NCBI GenBank assembly: GCA_028023455.1
Contig: JAQFVV010012420.1
Coordinates: forward strand, 3,534,001-3,598,000
From: Epiperipatus broadwayi
Taxonomy: Eukaryota > Onychophora > Udeonychophora > Euonychophora > Peripatidae
Direction of reading: 5' to 3'
DNA: 64,000 nt
Both the position numbers and the translations under genes were made by a program. The notes under the pieces were generated by a model, which was given only the letters and a program-made list of their open reading frames with translations, had not been told where the DNA came from and did not search any database. This document shows, piece after piece, positions 12,706 through 24,822 of the stretch (its first letter is position 1; each line of letters begins with the position of its first letter).

Positions 12706-13592
12706 TACCGTATTTACCAGGCGTATAGGATGCAGTGGTGTACAAGGCACCCCTTTTTTAATACACATTTTAAAGAAAAATAATAATTTTCTAAATTTTT
12801 TCATGAATTTCCATAATGATTTATTCTATTTTATAGTTATTTACATCTACAAAAAATGTAACCGAGAAACACTGTGGTTAATTATCTTTTAATCTTCATC
12901 TTCAAAATCCAGGAATTTATCTCCATAGCTGAATGAAGAATCACTTGAAGCATCTTCTTCAGAAACTGAGTCTTCATTTAACAAATGAGCTAATAATTTC
13001 ACATTTCTTAAATGACTTTACAACTGTCTTATGTTTACAGTATCCCATAAAGTTTTGACTTATTCATAAATCTGTGAAATGCTAAACCTTTTCCTTCCTC
13101 CTGATGGTATCATTTCAAAATCTGTAGACTGCATCCAACTAAAGGTTTTACATCTAAAGGTTGAAGCTAGCTCATTAGGCAGCTAATTGAGTTTTCAATT
13201 GTTTGATTTTATTTTTCACAGCTTATGTTCTTTGACTCCAAAACTAATCCCATACTAGCAAGTTAGGTTTCTTTAATAATCCACCAGGATGCGTAGACCC
13301 CACATTATCTATCCATAACTTCATTCCGCCTTCTTTCATCCAGCCCTTAGAATGCACAAACACACCCTTAGGCAGTTTTTCCTTTGGTAGCATATCTTTA
13401 CAGAACAGAAAAAAAATATGGAAACCATTGTTTCACAAAAGAAAAAAATGCAATAGAATTCTTATATATATATTAATATAAATCAGAAGTTTTAGACTTA
13501 TTAAAATTTCAACTCGTAATTTTTAATACTGGCACATAAGACCCACCTCATATTTTTGATGTATTTTGAGAAAAGAAAAGTGTGTCCTACCT
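12706..13592 (-). mobile_element. Pogo-like DNA transposon relic
   Basis: The left end starts TACCGTATTTACCAGGCGTA, resembling the ends of pogo/Tigger-related elements. A related half-motif in the other direction (CACATAAGACCCACCTCA, then GTGTGTCCTAC) occurs at about 13534-13592, where the outer terminus is lost. The interior carries a minus-strand DDE transposase fragment (13244-13393) and an acidic C-terminal stretch at about 12890-12980, commonly found at the end of these transposases. Large internal deletion. Confidence 0.75.
13244..13393 (-). pseudogene. DDE transposase fragment, pogo/jerky-like
   Basis: A 49-codon minus-strand frame contains VFVHSKGWMKEGGMKLWI and HPGGLLKKPNLLVWD. This matches the block around the second catalytic Asp (LLVWD) of pogo/Tigger transposases, which cut and paste DNA between TA dinucleotides. 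A stop directly follows VWD where the family normally continues with F/S-x-AH. The rest of the catalytic core is absent. Confidence 0.8.
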
Positions 13593-14268
13593 TTGAGAGG
13601 TTTTTTTTAATGATAAACTATCTCATAGACTCACTAATTATATTTTCCTTTTTTTTTTTTTTGTTTTTAAGTGTATATGTACAAATGCAAGTTATATTTA
13701 TATTATATATATATTATTGGCTTTTTTTTATTTTAAGATTTCATAAATTCTTCTTTTATATAATCACTAATATAAATATATTGATTTGACCAATAATATT
13801 ATTTTATTTTCATTTATTATCAGTTCATTACAGAATGGTGTTATTTGAGCTTAATTAATGTCTCTGATTTTATAGTTTCTCATTTTTACATTACTCCAGT
13901 TTTCTTATCCATCCAGCTCATATATAGGTTCTTTCTAGTTTTTTCTTTTTCTTTTTTGGCAGTCATCTGAAATTCATTTTCTTTTCTTGTCAATATAGTA
14001 AGAGTATGTAATGAAAGTTACATAAATATAGTGTGAATAGTTAATTTATATATATATATATGAGATTTTTGCAATAAAAATTGTTATTTTTTAGTTGGGA
14101 GACCCTTGATAATGGCTAAATGATGACTGAAGCATTGGTCAACAGATTGCGAAATGATTTTTGATTCAAATAAATTTTTAAAAGAAGTAATTACTAAATG
14201 TCTATAATATTATAAATATTGAGTATTTATTCCTTATGAACTTTTTCTAATTTATTGCTGTCAAATTA

Positions 14269-14299
<31 letters not shown>
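13593..14299. other. No recognised feature
   Basis: A/T-rich sequence with long T runs and one hydrophobic chance frame (13556-13789). No motif was seen. Confidence 0.5.
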
Positions 14300-15960
14300 A
14301 AAAGCTCTCTAACATTACTTTAGACTTTTTAACAGATATCTTTAGTCTGTTTAGTTGTCATTGAATAATTTATGAAACATTTCTTGAAATTCTAGCATTA
14401 TTTGCAAAAAAAAAAAAAAAACCCTCATAATTTCTGTAAAACTGTTGCAAAAAATTTTGGGAAAATAGAACCACCCTGTCATATCCTTATCAATATTATT
14501 TGTTTACTTGATATACCATTCTAATCATTGCTTTTGCATATTTATGAATATTCTTCAAGATTTGAGAATAGCCTAGGTTTATGTTTTGAGATTCAAAAGC
14601 TTTAATCGCTGCCAAAAACTTACAGAATCCATTACTTTTTTCATACTTTCCATCTCCAATGCAAAATGATATTTAATCCTTATTGATTCTTTCTATAACT
14701 TCTCTTTTTAATATTTGGATATGATCTGTTTTGCTATAACCTCTTTTCAATAGTTCTTTTGTTTGGTTTGAATCTAAGTTTTCTGTAGATGATTTGAAAT
14801 GATTTTAATAAAGTTCTTCTATAGGATTTATAAAAGATTGGTAGGTCTTGATTTTCTGTTCTTCTGTTTCATTTTATTTTTTAAATATTATTCTTCAAAT
14901 CTTTTGGTATATCTTTATCATTTTGACATTTAGTAACATTTCTCAATTTCTATAATGATTCTATCATTTCCTGGAACTTTTGTTTCTTTATAGATTCAGT
15001 TGCATGTTTCACTCTTCATATAAAATATTTGGCATTTTAAGAGATGTTATAATTGTAATGATTTCTTTGTTCTTTTTTATTCTAAAGAGCTTTTTTAGAA
15101 TTTTCTCACATACTTTGTGATATAGACTCTTTAATAATAATGTCTTTTTTATTTATTGATGAAGTAACTTTCTGATATCAAGATATATTTTTGAAACTTT
15201 TTATTTTTTCTATAGCTTTTTTTTGCCTTTTCACAGAATTATTTTTTATGTCATTATTAACTGTTTTTTATATTTATTATATACAATTCCATATATTCAG
15301 CACTTCTAAATAGGTCACTTTTGAATATTTTAATATTATTTTGTTCTTCACATGTTGTCTTCTCGGTTAAAAATGTATCAGTGAATTGCCATTTCAAAGT
15401 TTGTTAATACTATACTTGAAAGTTTATTCCTGAAAATTAACGATATCTATTACTGTTAGCTTTTGTTTTCAGTTTACATTAGCATGTTTTACATCTTTCT
15501 AATCAATAATCATTTACTTCTTGGAAAACATAATTTCTATTAATCAAAATTAGGATATATATCCATGTCTATTACTGCTTTGAATTTTTTGCAAAAAGAA
15601 AATTCATAATATGTAGTTTTTGGTCTTTTTATCCAAATTTAGCTAAAGCATTTTAATTTTTTAATTATTTTTCAATTCTAACATTAGCATTTCTTATGTC
15701 AATTTGAAGTGTTGTTTGGTCTGATCACAGGTATTTTATACATATAAATAAAAATTATTTATTTCTTCCGAATGAGAATTTTTTTGAGGCATAAACCTGA
15801 ATTATCAGCATTTGATATCTTCTATTATGTCAAATAACAAATCTGACACTCTGCCCAATATATCATCAAACCATTCAGTGTTGTTTATTTATAATATATC
15901 CAAATTTAATTTTGCTTCAAATTTTGCATTTTTATAATAAAAATTAAGAACTACATTGGA
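14300..15960 (-). mobile_element. RTE-like LINE, copy B (heavily decayed, 3'-truncated)
   Basis: The nucleotide text parallels copies A and C in the same order. Examples are the segment around CATTACTTTAGACTTTTTAA (14309-14330), the AGCATTATTTGCAAA block, and the endonuclease-end block with GCATAAACCTGAATTATCAG near 15790. It lacks the ~600 bp of C-terminal and tail sequence seen in copy C. No long frame survives, so this is the oldest-looking of the four copies. Confidence 0.7.
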
Positions 15961-18900
15961 GGGAAATATATAAACAAATTAATTCACAGCATTCTTGAAT
16001 TGCATACCACAGTCTTGTAATCTATTGACCTAATGAAGAAGATATCTAATTATTATACATTATAACATTTTACCTAACTAATTATTTTAAGGATCAGAAC
16101 ATCAAGAGATGAAGATAATGAAAAAAATGAAACAAATTAAAAGTACTGACTTATAGGCAGAGGGAGAGAGAATAGCTAGAGTATAGCTATTACTATACCT
16201 GTTTGCCAATAAAACAAATTGTAATGTATATCTTTGGTGTGTAATCTGTTATTATGCTAATCAAATAATAATAATACTATACTCAATACAATGATATTAA
16301 GAATATCTTGGTACCCATATCAATTTAAATGGGATATATAATTGTTAAGCTTGAGTAAGAAGGCTTAACTGGAACTTTTTCCCTTGCTCGCATTATTAAA
16401 TTTTAAACTACCAAACACCATAAGTCAGATATAACTTGTTTTATCACTCTATATTAAAATTCTTTCTAACTACTCATTTACTTTTATCCTTTTGGCATAA
16501 CAAGATTTTAACAAGCAAACTGATAATTCCTCCATAAATAACTCTGGCATAATAATAATTAAGAAAATAAGAAAAAGCAACCATTCTTTTTTTTATATAT
16601 GTTTTCAATGATGTCTTGATCATTCTCCTCTCAAGATTGAAATAGCATAGTATTTTTAAGGTTCAATTAAATTGATCAATAAAACAGAATATTGGGCATT
16701 ACTATTAATAAATTTATTCATTTATTTTATAAATCATGATTAAATGCCAAAAATGTAATAAGAAAAATGAAATATATTTACTGAGTTATAATGCTAATCA
16801 ACAAAATTCTATTACCTTTGAGAATTTATTTTATAAAAAAATTAATTATTTATTCAGAAACTTTATTTATAATTACTCCAAATCTATAGCAATGCTTAAA
16901 TATAAATTATTTCTCATTTTTAGGCATAATTGTTTTGTACAAATTCTAAATTTATTATAAATTTATATAACTATGCAAATTTATATGTATTATGTTCACA
17001 TTTTAAATCTCACGACAGATAATATTTGTTATAGCCACCATGTAGAAGTATGTTTTGCAATGATAGTTCAGTATAAATTAAAATATAATTGTTAATATTT
17101 CCCAAAGTTTATATGTGCACTTATATTGATGACATTATTGTCATAACTATTTTTTTTTTTTTTGTAATGGCTAAAAAATTCATATAACTAGCACTCTGAC
17201 ATATCTGATATACTATAGGCATTTTTTTTATGTTTTGGAAAAAGAGGAATGTTTAAGGAATTCTTTTTAGATTTTATATAACTACTTGGTTAAGGATTTG
17301 TCTTGTCTTTTGCTCCATCAACTTAAACACTTAAGACCTGATATATATATATATATATGAATTATGATGAAGGTAAAGAATATCTGAATCAGTATTTGCA
17401 TCTGTTCATTATTGTGACATTTAAATCTTTTATTATCCAAGTAACTGGGATATCCTTTCTTCCATGTCTTGATAGAGTCAGATTTAATTAATTGTACAGA
17501 GTTACTTTACAGCCTAAATTTAATGACTAGTCCAGATATTATGTCAGTTATTACAATGCAGAGTGCATGTTATATATAGATTTTACTAATTTTTTTAAAT
17601 TTAATATCTGCACATTGCTATCTTTCAAGTTAAATATTAAATAATTTCCCACATTTCTATATGCATAAGATATTTTATGCTTTTATATATGCACACACAA
17701 AATATATCATGATACGCATTAGTATAAATTTTCAAATTAGTATCCCATCATTTTAATGCTGATTTTTTAATTGGAATGTGCTTATAATATTCAGGATGGC
17801 TTGAATTTCAGAATAAGATAAGAAATTGATACAAAGATACTTTTTTGTTGTTTACTTATTTTGATGTGCTGCAGGTGATTTTTCTTCTAATAGCTCTCAA
17901 GGAATATGTTAAGCATTGTTTTGCAATATGTTTTTATAATCTTGTAGGGATTTTTACTCCTATTTACTGTAACATTTTAATCACTTTTTCTCAAAACAGA
18001 AAAACAATGTGTTTCTTTTTTTATATATGACTATACTTATAAAAAATAGAAAATGAACAATGCCAGCACAATCTTTTATGCTCTTAATACAATGCAATAT
18101 AATATTTTATTGTATTTTAAATTCCAAAATACAACTTTTAATTGTTTTATATAAGGGAAAGCAAACCATCTTTCTGTCAAATATATTAAAAATATAAACA
18201 AATTTATTGTTTGTTTCATTAAAATTTAGAATCATTGGAGTTATTTAATTAAAGAAAATATTTATGAAAACAGTTTATTCATTGCATACCTCATGTATAT
18301 ATATATCATGTATTACAGAGTGAAATTGAAATGCCTCAATATATATATATTGTAACAGAATCATGAAACCACTCAGTCACTTGGTTATTATGAAAATTAT
18401 TCTAGAGAATGATTATCTATTTATCAATGACCAGTGGATAACCATGTACAAGGTCCCATGTGATTATAACCTAAAATTTTATTCTACTTGATTATAGGCA
18501 TAGATAATGATCCGATTGGTGCTTATATCAAGTACAAGTCTTCATGCAGATCCAATCGTATTTCTTGATCATTATCCACCCCACATATATATTATTATTC
18601 TATAGTTAAATGTTTAAACTAAATTTATCAGGAATGCTAAATCAAAGTATATTTTATTTTAGATATTGAAATAAAATACTTGTCTATTGGATGAGAAAAT
18701 GATACTTTTCAATAATTGTTAATTCATTTACAACAACTATAAAATATAAACAACTTAACATCTTATATATTTATATAACCAATAAAATGAAATATATATG
18801 AGAAAAAAATATTTAAAATTGATCTGAGAAATCAATCAAGCATATATCTTTAATTTCCCCCAAAACTTTATTTATTTCCAGTCCCAAGGCTAATAATAAT

Positions 18901-19065
18901 AATAAAATTTTATGACATTTAAAATGAATGTTTTGAATTCTTTTATATCACATCCTTTATTTTTATAATAATACTACTAATAAAATATCCGCATTAATTT
19001 CTAACGCAAAAGGAAAACTAGTTTTGTAAATATTTATTTATTATAATCATTTAAAATAATCTTAC
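15961..19065. other. No recognised gene
   Basis: A/T-rich with (TA)n runs near 14043, 17341, 18296 and 18340. An imperfect inverted repeat lies at 18503-18576 (GATAATGATC-CGATTGG against CCAATCG and GATCATTATC). Small frames (16736-16960, 17845-18030) have A/T-driven composition and no motif. Confidence 0.45.
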
Positions 19066-19440
19066 CAAATTTTTTTTTAGTTTTACTTGTCTGATGTTTT
19101 TTTTTTTCCATGTTTAATATATTTGTCAATTTATCTTTAAGATCTTGGTATTCCATGGTTTTCATGTATACATAATATAAGCAGCAGATTCTTCTGACAC
19201 AATTTCCTTTAATTATACTTAATAAATATTCACTATGTGCAGACTCTTCTTCCTTGGTACATTCCTCTTGTAATCTTATCGTTTATTTCTTTATTTTATT
19301 AAATAAACATGTGTAATAATTCCAGATAAATCCTATAATGATCAGTATAATTAGCCATTTTCAGTACATGGGCATCACATTTCCACAAAGAGAGTACATT
19401 TTCAGAAAGATGGAATAAGCACTCCAATGGATATTTACCC
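19066..19440 (-). pseudogene. Broken coding relic, protein not recognised
   Basis: The minus strand holds two adjacent open stretches with mixed amino-acid use in an otherwise A/T-only region. The first (about 19440-19295) includes PLECLFHLSENVLSLWKCDA and DHYRIYLELLHMF. After about 25 nt with stops and at least one frame change, the second (19282-19066) includes LQEECTKEEESAHSEYLLS and CCLYYVYMKTMEYQDLKDKL, ending at a donor-like G|GTAAGA. The gap is too short for an intron, so a frameshifted pseudogene or decayed element is likelier than intact exons. It looks mainly helical. I do not recognise the family. Confidence 0.5.
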
Positions 19441-20348
19441 AATAATGGTAATTAAATTTTAATAAGAAGAAATACAAATAATTTTTACAGCTGCTAATTT
19501 GTGAGCACTTCAAAATTGATAAAACAAACAGCTATTGCTGTCAGGAATGCTCTTTTTTTTTATTGTTGTCTAGCAGCTATTATAGGAATAGAATACTCCT
19601 ATTGTCTGAAAATTAATCTGGTTGTGTTATTATTTTTTTTCATTAACATTTAATATTTTGCAACAATTTTATTTTTAATCAAATTATTAAAAGTAAACAA
19701 AGAAACATACTTTTCATTTCCTACAAATTTATTTTCTCTTTTAATTTGTTAACACATTATGATTTTCTTTTTTTTTTAAAAAAAAAAAAAAAATTAAACC
19801 TTTTTGAAAACACATAATAACTTTTTATTTTTTTTGAGATTATATATATGTGATTTATGGCAAATAGGTTATAATATATATTTTAGTCATTAAGATTTTT
19901 GTAATTTCTAGTGGTTCTTTATGCCATATTTATCCATAATGATTTTTTTAAAAAAAAAATAGTAATTAACAAAAGAACATATTAAATAAATTCTCTGAAT
20001 AGTCTAATTATTAATAAAAAGAGAAATTCTTTTTAATCTTTATAAAAAGTAATTGACATATGTATGTTTTATCTCAATTGAAGTTCATAGGGAAATGAAG
20101 TATTTACTTTATTACAATTTTAAGAATTATATATAATCAATATTTCCACTATATTTTTAATGCTCATTCCATAAATTATTAAAAATAGAGGTTTATATTT
20201 TAAGGTATCATAGTAATTTGTGGTGCTCTTTGCTAGACATGCTACATAACAGATTCCAGTATTACTTACTAATAGAATCCCAAAGCTATGTTGAATATGT
20301 TAATCAATCAAATTAATATTTTCAAAACAATGTACTATTGAAATTTTG
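19441..20348. other. No recognised feature
   Basis: A/T-rich with homopolymer runs. No repeat or coding motif was recognised. Confidence 0.5.
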
Positions 20349-20560
20349 TACTAACTAATGTGAACATAATTTTAACATGCAACATTTACTTTATTAAAAA
20401 AATAAAACTGATTCAAACTAATGAGAACATAATATTAAAATTTAATATATAATTTTATAGAAAAGGCTATACAAACAAATGTGAATATAACATTTTTAAA
20501 ACAAGTAAAGCACTGGTAATTTTATACAAACTAATGCAAACTTATAATTATTATTGTGGG
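20349..20560. repeat. Diverged tandem repeat, four units of ~54-62 bp
   Basis: A motif close to TACAAACTAATGTGAACATA recurs at about 20349, 20411, 20469 and 20523, each followed by an A/T spacer. Unit length shortens across the array. The copies are diverged, so the array is old. Confidence 0.65.
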
Positions 20561-21399
20561 TTATAGTAAAATCAATAATGCAATGTTTCAATTATAGTTC
20601 TTCATTTTAAAAAGCTGAGGGCAGAAAATATGAAAAGACGTGTTGTTTATCTACTTATATTTTTTTATGTGCTTCTATGTATTTATACATTTGCAATGGA
20701 CTATTTAAGGATGTTACTTTACCCTGTAAAATTGCACTTTCACTTAATGCACTTATAGATTCATGACTTATAAATAGATGACTTTAGTAATGAATTGATA
20801 TTTATATTGGTGATTATTTTGATGAGAAAATTTTTTTGAATGAACTCTGCATTATTTTATAAGAAAAATAATTCAAAATTTATTAAAAATAATAAAATCG
20901 TTGACTGTAAAAAAAATATATTTAATAACTCAAATAATTCAAATAAAACAATTAAAATCTATTTTATTGAAATAAAATTGTTTATACTTAAGAAGTTAGC
21001 TATTGTATATATATATATATTAAAGTTGATTTTGGATAAAGCTAGATAGTTCATGATATTAATCACATGATATTAAGCCAAAGCTTATTAAGACCAAAAA
21101 TCTCAATCTATTATCAAGACAATCTCTATGAATAAAAGCAGGAATTCTACTTTTCACTCTGATCTAAAATGCCAATTTCATTCTTAAGCTTTATTTTTAT
21201 GCATATGGAGAAAAAAGATGTTAACACACAAACAAAACGACTTAGCAAGCAAATTAGAAAGTACATGAATTGAAAGCTTAGATTATACTCCTTGGAAATG
21301 TGTGTAAGAATTCCTCAGTCTCCCTTTTCTTTTTACTGTGGAATTCATATGTTCTTGAAATTCTTGAGTGCTCTCTGAAAATTTTTGTAGACACTGCCT
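20561..21399. other. No recognised feature
   Basis: A/T-rich sequence with an Asn/Lys/Ile-rich chance frame (20840-21049). No motif was seen. Confidence 0.45.
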
Positions 21400-21725
21400 T
21401 TTATAAAATAAAAATTTCATCAATGAAGATGAAAGTATGGTTTTTATATTGACAATAATGCATGCATGGATACAAATGAAAGTAAAAGATGCATAGAATA
21501 CAAATTTTTGAATTGTGTCTTAAGTACAACTGATAGGTAATTTTGAAAAAGAGTATTAGCCTAAAAATATTTAAAATAAAAATTTTATCAGTAAAAATTA
21601 AAGTAAAGGTTTTTGTATTCACAATAGTGCATGCATGGACACAAATGAAAGTAAAAGACGCTTAGAACATGAACTTGTTGAATCATGTCTTAAGCACATT
21701 TTGAAATGAAATATTAGTCCAACAT
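21400..21725. repeat. Tandem duplication, ~170-bp unit
   Basis: The block GCATGCATGGATACAAATGA at 21460 recurs as GCATGCATGGACACAAATGA at 21629, with matching flanks (AAAATAAAAATTT..TCA upstream, TGTCTTAAG downstream). One copy keeps a CpG (AGACGC) where the other has TG (AGATGC), consistent with CpG decay. The minus-strand frame across it (21401-21622) reflects the repeat and is not a recognised gene. Confidence 0.75.
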
Positions 21726-22394
21726 TTCCAACCAAATATGATAGGGATGCAGTTTAAAACACTTCTGTTTAAACAAATGGTTTGAGAGAAACATCTGGCT
21801 TTTTATATACATACAAACTTCTGTCATGCTCTTTTTATATGGTGTCTGGGCAGAGTGTTATGAATGTACCAGGGAAAACTCAATCATATTATAGTGTTTA
21901 ATGTGATTGCAAGACACTCTAAATAATCAAATCGTCACAATCACAACTAAAGTTATATAATTGCATTATAATGAGATAACATCTCAGTATTATATGTTAT
22001 AACTTCAGATACTAACAAAATTGTGCCACAACTAGATGTGAAATGAAGAAATTGATATCATTTTTGGACTCAAAGCATCGATTTCCATTAAAATTATCTA
22101 TTTTCTACTTTATGCAAACTAGTGAAATCGTTTATATGAGTTGTGGTTTTTTTGTGATCATCTCATTCTTTACATGACTCTTGAGTCAAATTCAGGCACT
22201 TCATGATTCAGAATTATAGTCATGATAACTTTTAGCTCAATTGTATTGGTGCAATATTGTATTATTCTGAAATTTAAATACATTTAATCAAATAATGCAT
22301 TATTAGAGTATTGTATTATGTTCATTTTATTTTTAGAATTATTTATAAGCCTATTAAAGTTAATAGCAACTCTGAAACTAGCTTTGAAATTTTT
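21726..22394. other. No recognised feature
   Basis: A/T-rich sequence with no recognised motif or repeat. Confidence 0.45.
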
Positions 22395-22526
22395 ATTACA
22401 TACCTCCTAATAGATTTGTGTACATATGGAATAAATGGCTTAGAAATCCAATTCTTTAATATTACATATCTCCTATTAGGTTTCTGTACATATGGAATAA
22501 ATGGTGTAGAAATGCAATTCTTTAGT
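22395..22526. repeat. 66-bp tandem duplication
   Basis: ATTACATACCTCCTA at 22395 recurs as ATTACATATCTCCTA at 22461, both leading to TACATATGGAATAAATGG and CAATTCTTTA. Because 66 is a multiple of three, the duplication stays in frame within the chance ORF 22311-22550 (two copies of a 22-residue unit). I do not regard that ORF as established. Confidence 0.8.
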
Positions 22527-22707
22527 AAATTCCTATTTCTAATATTCTAATTAAATATATTAATGCATTAATATTTGACACTTCGTTTATAACTGATTTT
22601 CATCAGTATTCATACTTATACAAATGATAATTTTTATAAAGAAATACTTAAATTATTATATATTTACATGCTTCTGCAATTCTCGATTTTGATGTATAAT
22701 CCATGAG

Positions 22708-22857
22708 TGTTTATCAGCTTAACTATCATTTTGAAGTCCAAGTAATTATGTATTCTTGCTAGTTCCTAATTCAGATATTTAACTTTTATATCTGGACTTG
22801 GAATAACACAGATGCCTAATTAATTGAACTATAAGATTATTGTTAAGCTGATAAACA
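22708..22857. repeat. Short element with 19-bp terminal inverted repeats
   Basis: TGTTTATCAGCTTAACTAT (22708-22726) is matched in inverse by ATTGTTAAGCTGATAAACA (22839-22857), enclosing about 110 bp with no ORF. It is compatible with a very small MITE. No clear target duplication flanks it. Confidence 0.6.
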
Positions 22858-23189
22858 TGCAGATGTATGTACATTTTGTTAAAGTTAATGACATTGGAAA
22901 CATTTAATTATGGAGGATTTTGGCCATTTTTTTTAATACAGTTATATTTGTATAAGTATGGGGTTGACAGAAAACAAAATATTGAGGTATTTATTGCTGA
23001 TCTGTTAAATTCAATTATGAGCGTAATTGTTAATATTGATATTAAAATATTTAATAAAAGCATAAGGAATGTGAAGAGGAATCAGAAAATTGAACTTCTA
23101 TGTCCTTTCTTTATTTTATATTTACAGAATCATATTATGGGAATATGTAATAAAGATTTCAAAACTGGCTTTAATAAGCTAATCATCAT

Positions 23190-24740
23190 CATCATCAACC
23201 ATTATCAATCCACTGCAAGATAAAGTTCTCCAAGTTCAATCATTTCTTCGATCTTTAGCTTCTCTTCTCCACATCACCCCTATATTTCATCCATCCATCT
23301 CACATGTGGTCTCTTTCTGGGTCTTTTACAATCTCTTGGAATCCAGTTTAAGATTTCAATTGTCCATCTATTATCATCTCTTCTAGAAATATGTCCAGCC
23401 CAACTCCACTTCAGTCTTAATTTTTTCAATGAGGTCAGTAATACCTGTTTGTTCTCTTACCCATATATTGCGTTTTCGATCTCTTCTTGTTACTCCCAAG
23501 ATGCATCTCTCCATACTTATTATAGTGGTCTGAAGTCTCTGCATTGCTCTTCTATTAAGTGTCCAGGTCTCAGATCCTTAAGTGAGAACTGGTAAAACAT
23601 ATTTATTAAAAATCTTACTTTTCAAACACATAGGCATATTTCCTTTTAGTATCAAATTATTTCTACTAAAAGCACTCCAACCAAGTTTAATTCTATGATT
23701 AATTTCCTCCATTATGTTTCCATCTGTATTAATTAAATCGGACCAAGGTATTTGTAACTGTTAACTTCTTCTAACTCATCATAATCAATCTTTATTTTCA
23801 TATTTTGAGAAAATCCATTAAACATTACTTTAGACTTTTTAACATTTATCTTTAGTCTGACTTTCATCTGATAACTCCTGCAACATTTCATGCAGCTCTA
23901 AAGCATTATTTGCACAAACAACTATATCATCTGCAAAATCTAAATGACTTAAATAATTTTCATTTACTTTCACTCCTTTAGCTTCCCATTTTAATCCACA
24001 AAATACTCCTTGCAGCACTGCTGTAAAAGATTTTGGAGATAGGAAGTCACCCTGTCTTACACCCTTCTCAATGTTGACTTTCCCAGTATCATTATGTAAT
24101 CTACTTGTTGCTGTTGCATTTTTATAAATATTCATTAAAATATGACAATATCCTGGGTCTATACCTTGATGATTCAATGCTTTAATCACTGAAGAAATGT
24201 TTATAGAATCAAATGCCTTTTCATAATCTACAAATCCAAAACATAATGGCAACTCATATTGATTTGTTCTTTCTATAACTTCTCTCAATACCTGGATATG
24301 ATCTACTGTACTAAAACTACTTTTAAATCCAGCTTGTTCTTTTGATTGGTAGAAATCCAATGTTTTTTGTAGACGAGTTGTAATTATCTTGGTAAAAATT
24401 TTGTATAAAACTGATAAAAGGCTGATAGGTCTGTAATTTCTAATATCTTCTTTATCACCTTTTTTAAATATTAATATTAATACTGCATTCTTCCAATCAT
24501 CTGTTACATCTTTATCATTTACACATGGGGTATATAACTTTGGTAAAAAAAAAAATTCTATTTCTTTACCTACTTCATTTAATATATCAATTATAATTCC
24601 ATCATTATCGGGAGCCTTTCCCTTCTTCATACATTTAATTGCATGTCTCACTTCTTCATTTAAAATCCTGGGCAATTCGGAAGATGTAATAGATATAGGA
24701 GGTACTTGTTCTTTATTACTAAGTCTAAAGATAAATTGAA
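23190..24740 (-). mobile_element. RTE-like LINE, copy C (5'-truncated, (GAT)n tail)
   Basis: The minus strand gives reverse transcriptase, then the C-terminal region (around 23230-23600, with VREQTGI and an ISMERCILGVTRRDRKRN-like stretch), then a short tail that reads GAT repeated on the minus strand (ATCATCATCATCATC at 23193-23207). Simple trinucleotide tails of this kind are typical of RTE LINEs. The endonuclease is missing, as expected for 5' truncation during insertion. It is the best-preserved of the four copies. Confidence 0.9.
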
Positions 24741-24822
24741 CATAATACAATACTTTAACATTATATATTTGATTAAATATATTTTGGGCAATTTGAATGC
24801 TTATTCTATTCACCATGTGCAT
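23839..24822 (-). CDS. Reverse transcriptase frame of RTE-like copy C (327 codons)
   Basis: This is the longest open frame in the window. RNA-directed DNA polymerase copies the LINE transcript at the nicked target. Motifs in order: KMKKGKAPDNDGI-like entry (about residues 65-76), RNYRPISLLSVLYKI (128-142), motif A FVDYEKAFDS (197-206), motif B GVRQGDFLSP (254-263), and motif C FADD (296-299) with both catalytic Asp present. The first ~40 residues look unrelated, so the ATG at 24822 is only formal. A frameshift ends the frame at about residue 322, where the family continues; that sequence is found in another frame downstream. Non-functional but recent-looking. Confidence 0.9.
   Translation of the reverse strand: MHMVNRISIQIAQNIFNQIYNVKVLYYVQFIFRLSNKEQVPPISITSSELPRILNEEVRHAIKCMKKGKAPDNDGIIIDILNEVGKEIEFFFLPKLYTPCVNDKDVTDDWKNAVLILIFKKGDKEDIRNYRPISLLSVLYKIFTKIITTRLQKTLDFYQSKEQAGFKSSFSTVDHIQVLREVIERTNQYELPLCFGFVDYEKAFDSINISSVIKALNHQGIDPGYCHILMNIYKNATATSRLHNDTGKVNIEKGVRQGDFLSPKSFTAVLQGVFCGLKWEAKGVKVNENYLSHLDFADDIVVCANNALELHEMLQELSDESQTKDKC

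Noticed and set aside
13556-13789. Hydrophobic 77-codon frame
   Set aside because: It starts in the transposon relic and is otherwise Phe/Ile/Leu-rich from T-rich DNA.
20349-20560. CRISPR-like spacing of repeats
   Set aside because: Repeats are diverged, spacing drifts and the genome is eukaryotic; this is an old tandem repeat.
22867-23223. 118-codon frame next to RTE copy C
   Set aside because: Composition is A/T-driven (Ile, Asn, Lys, Leu) with no motif, and its end runs antisense into the RTE tail.
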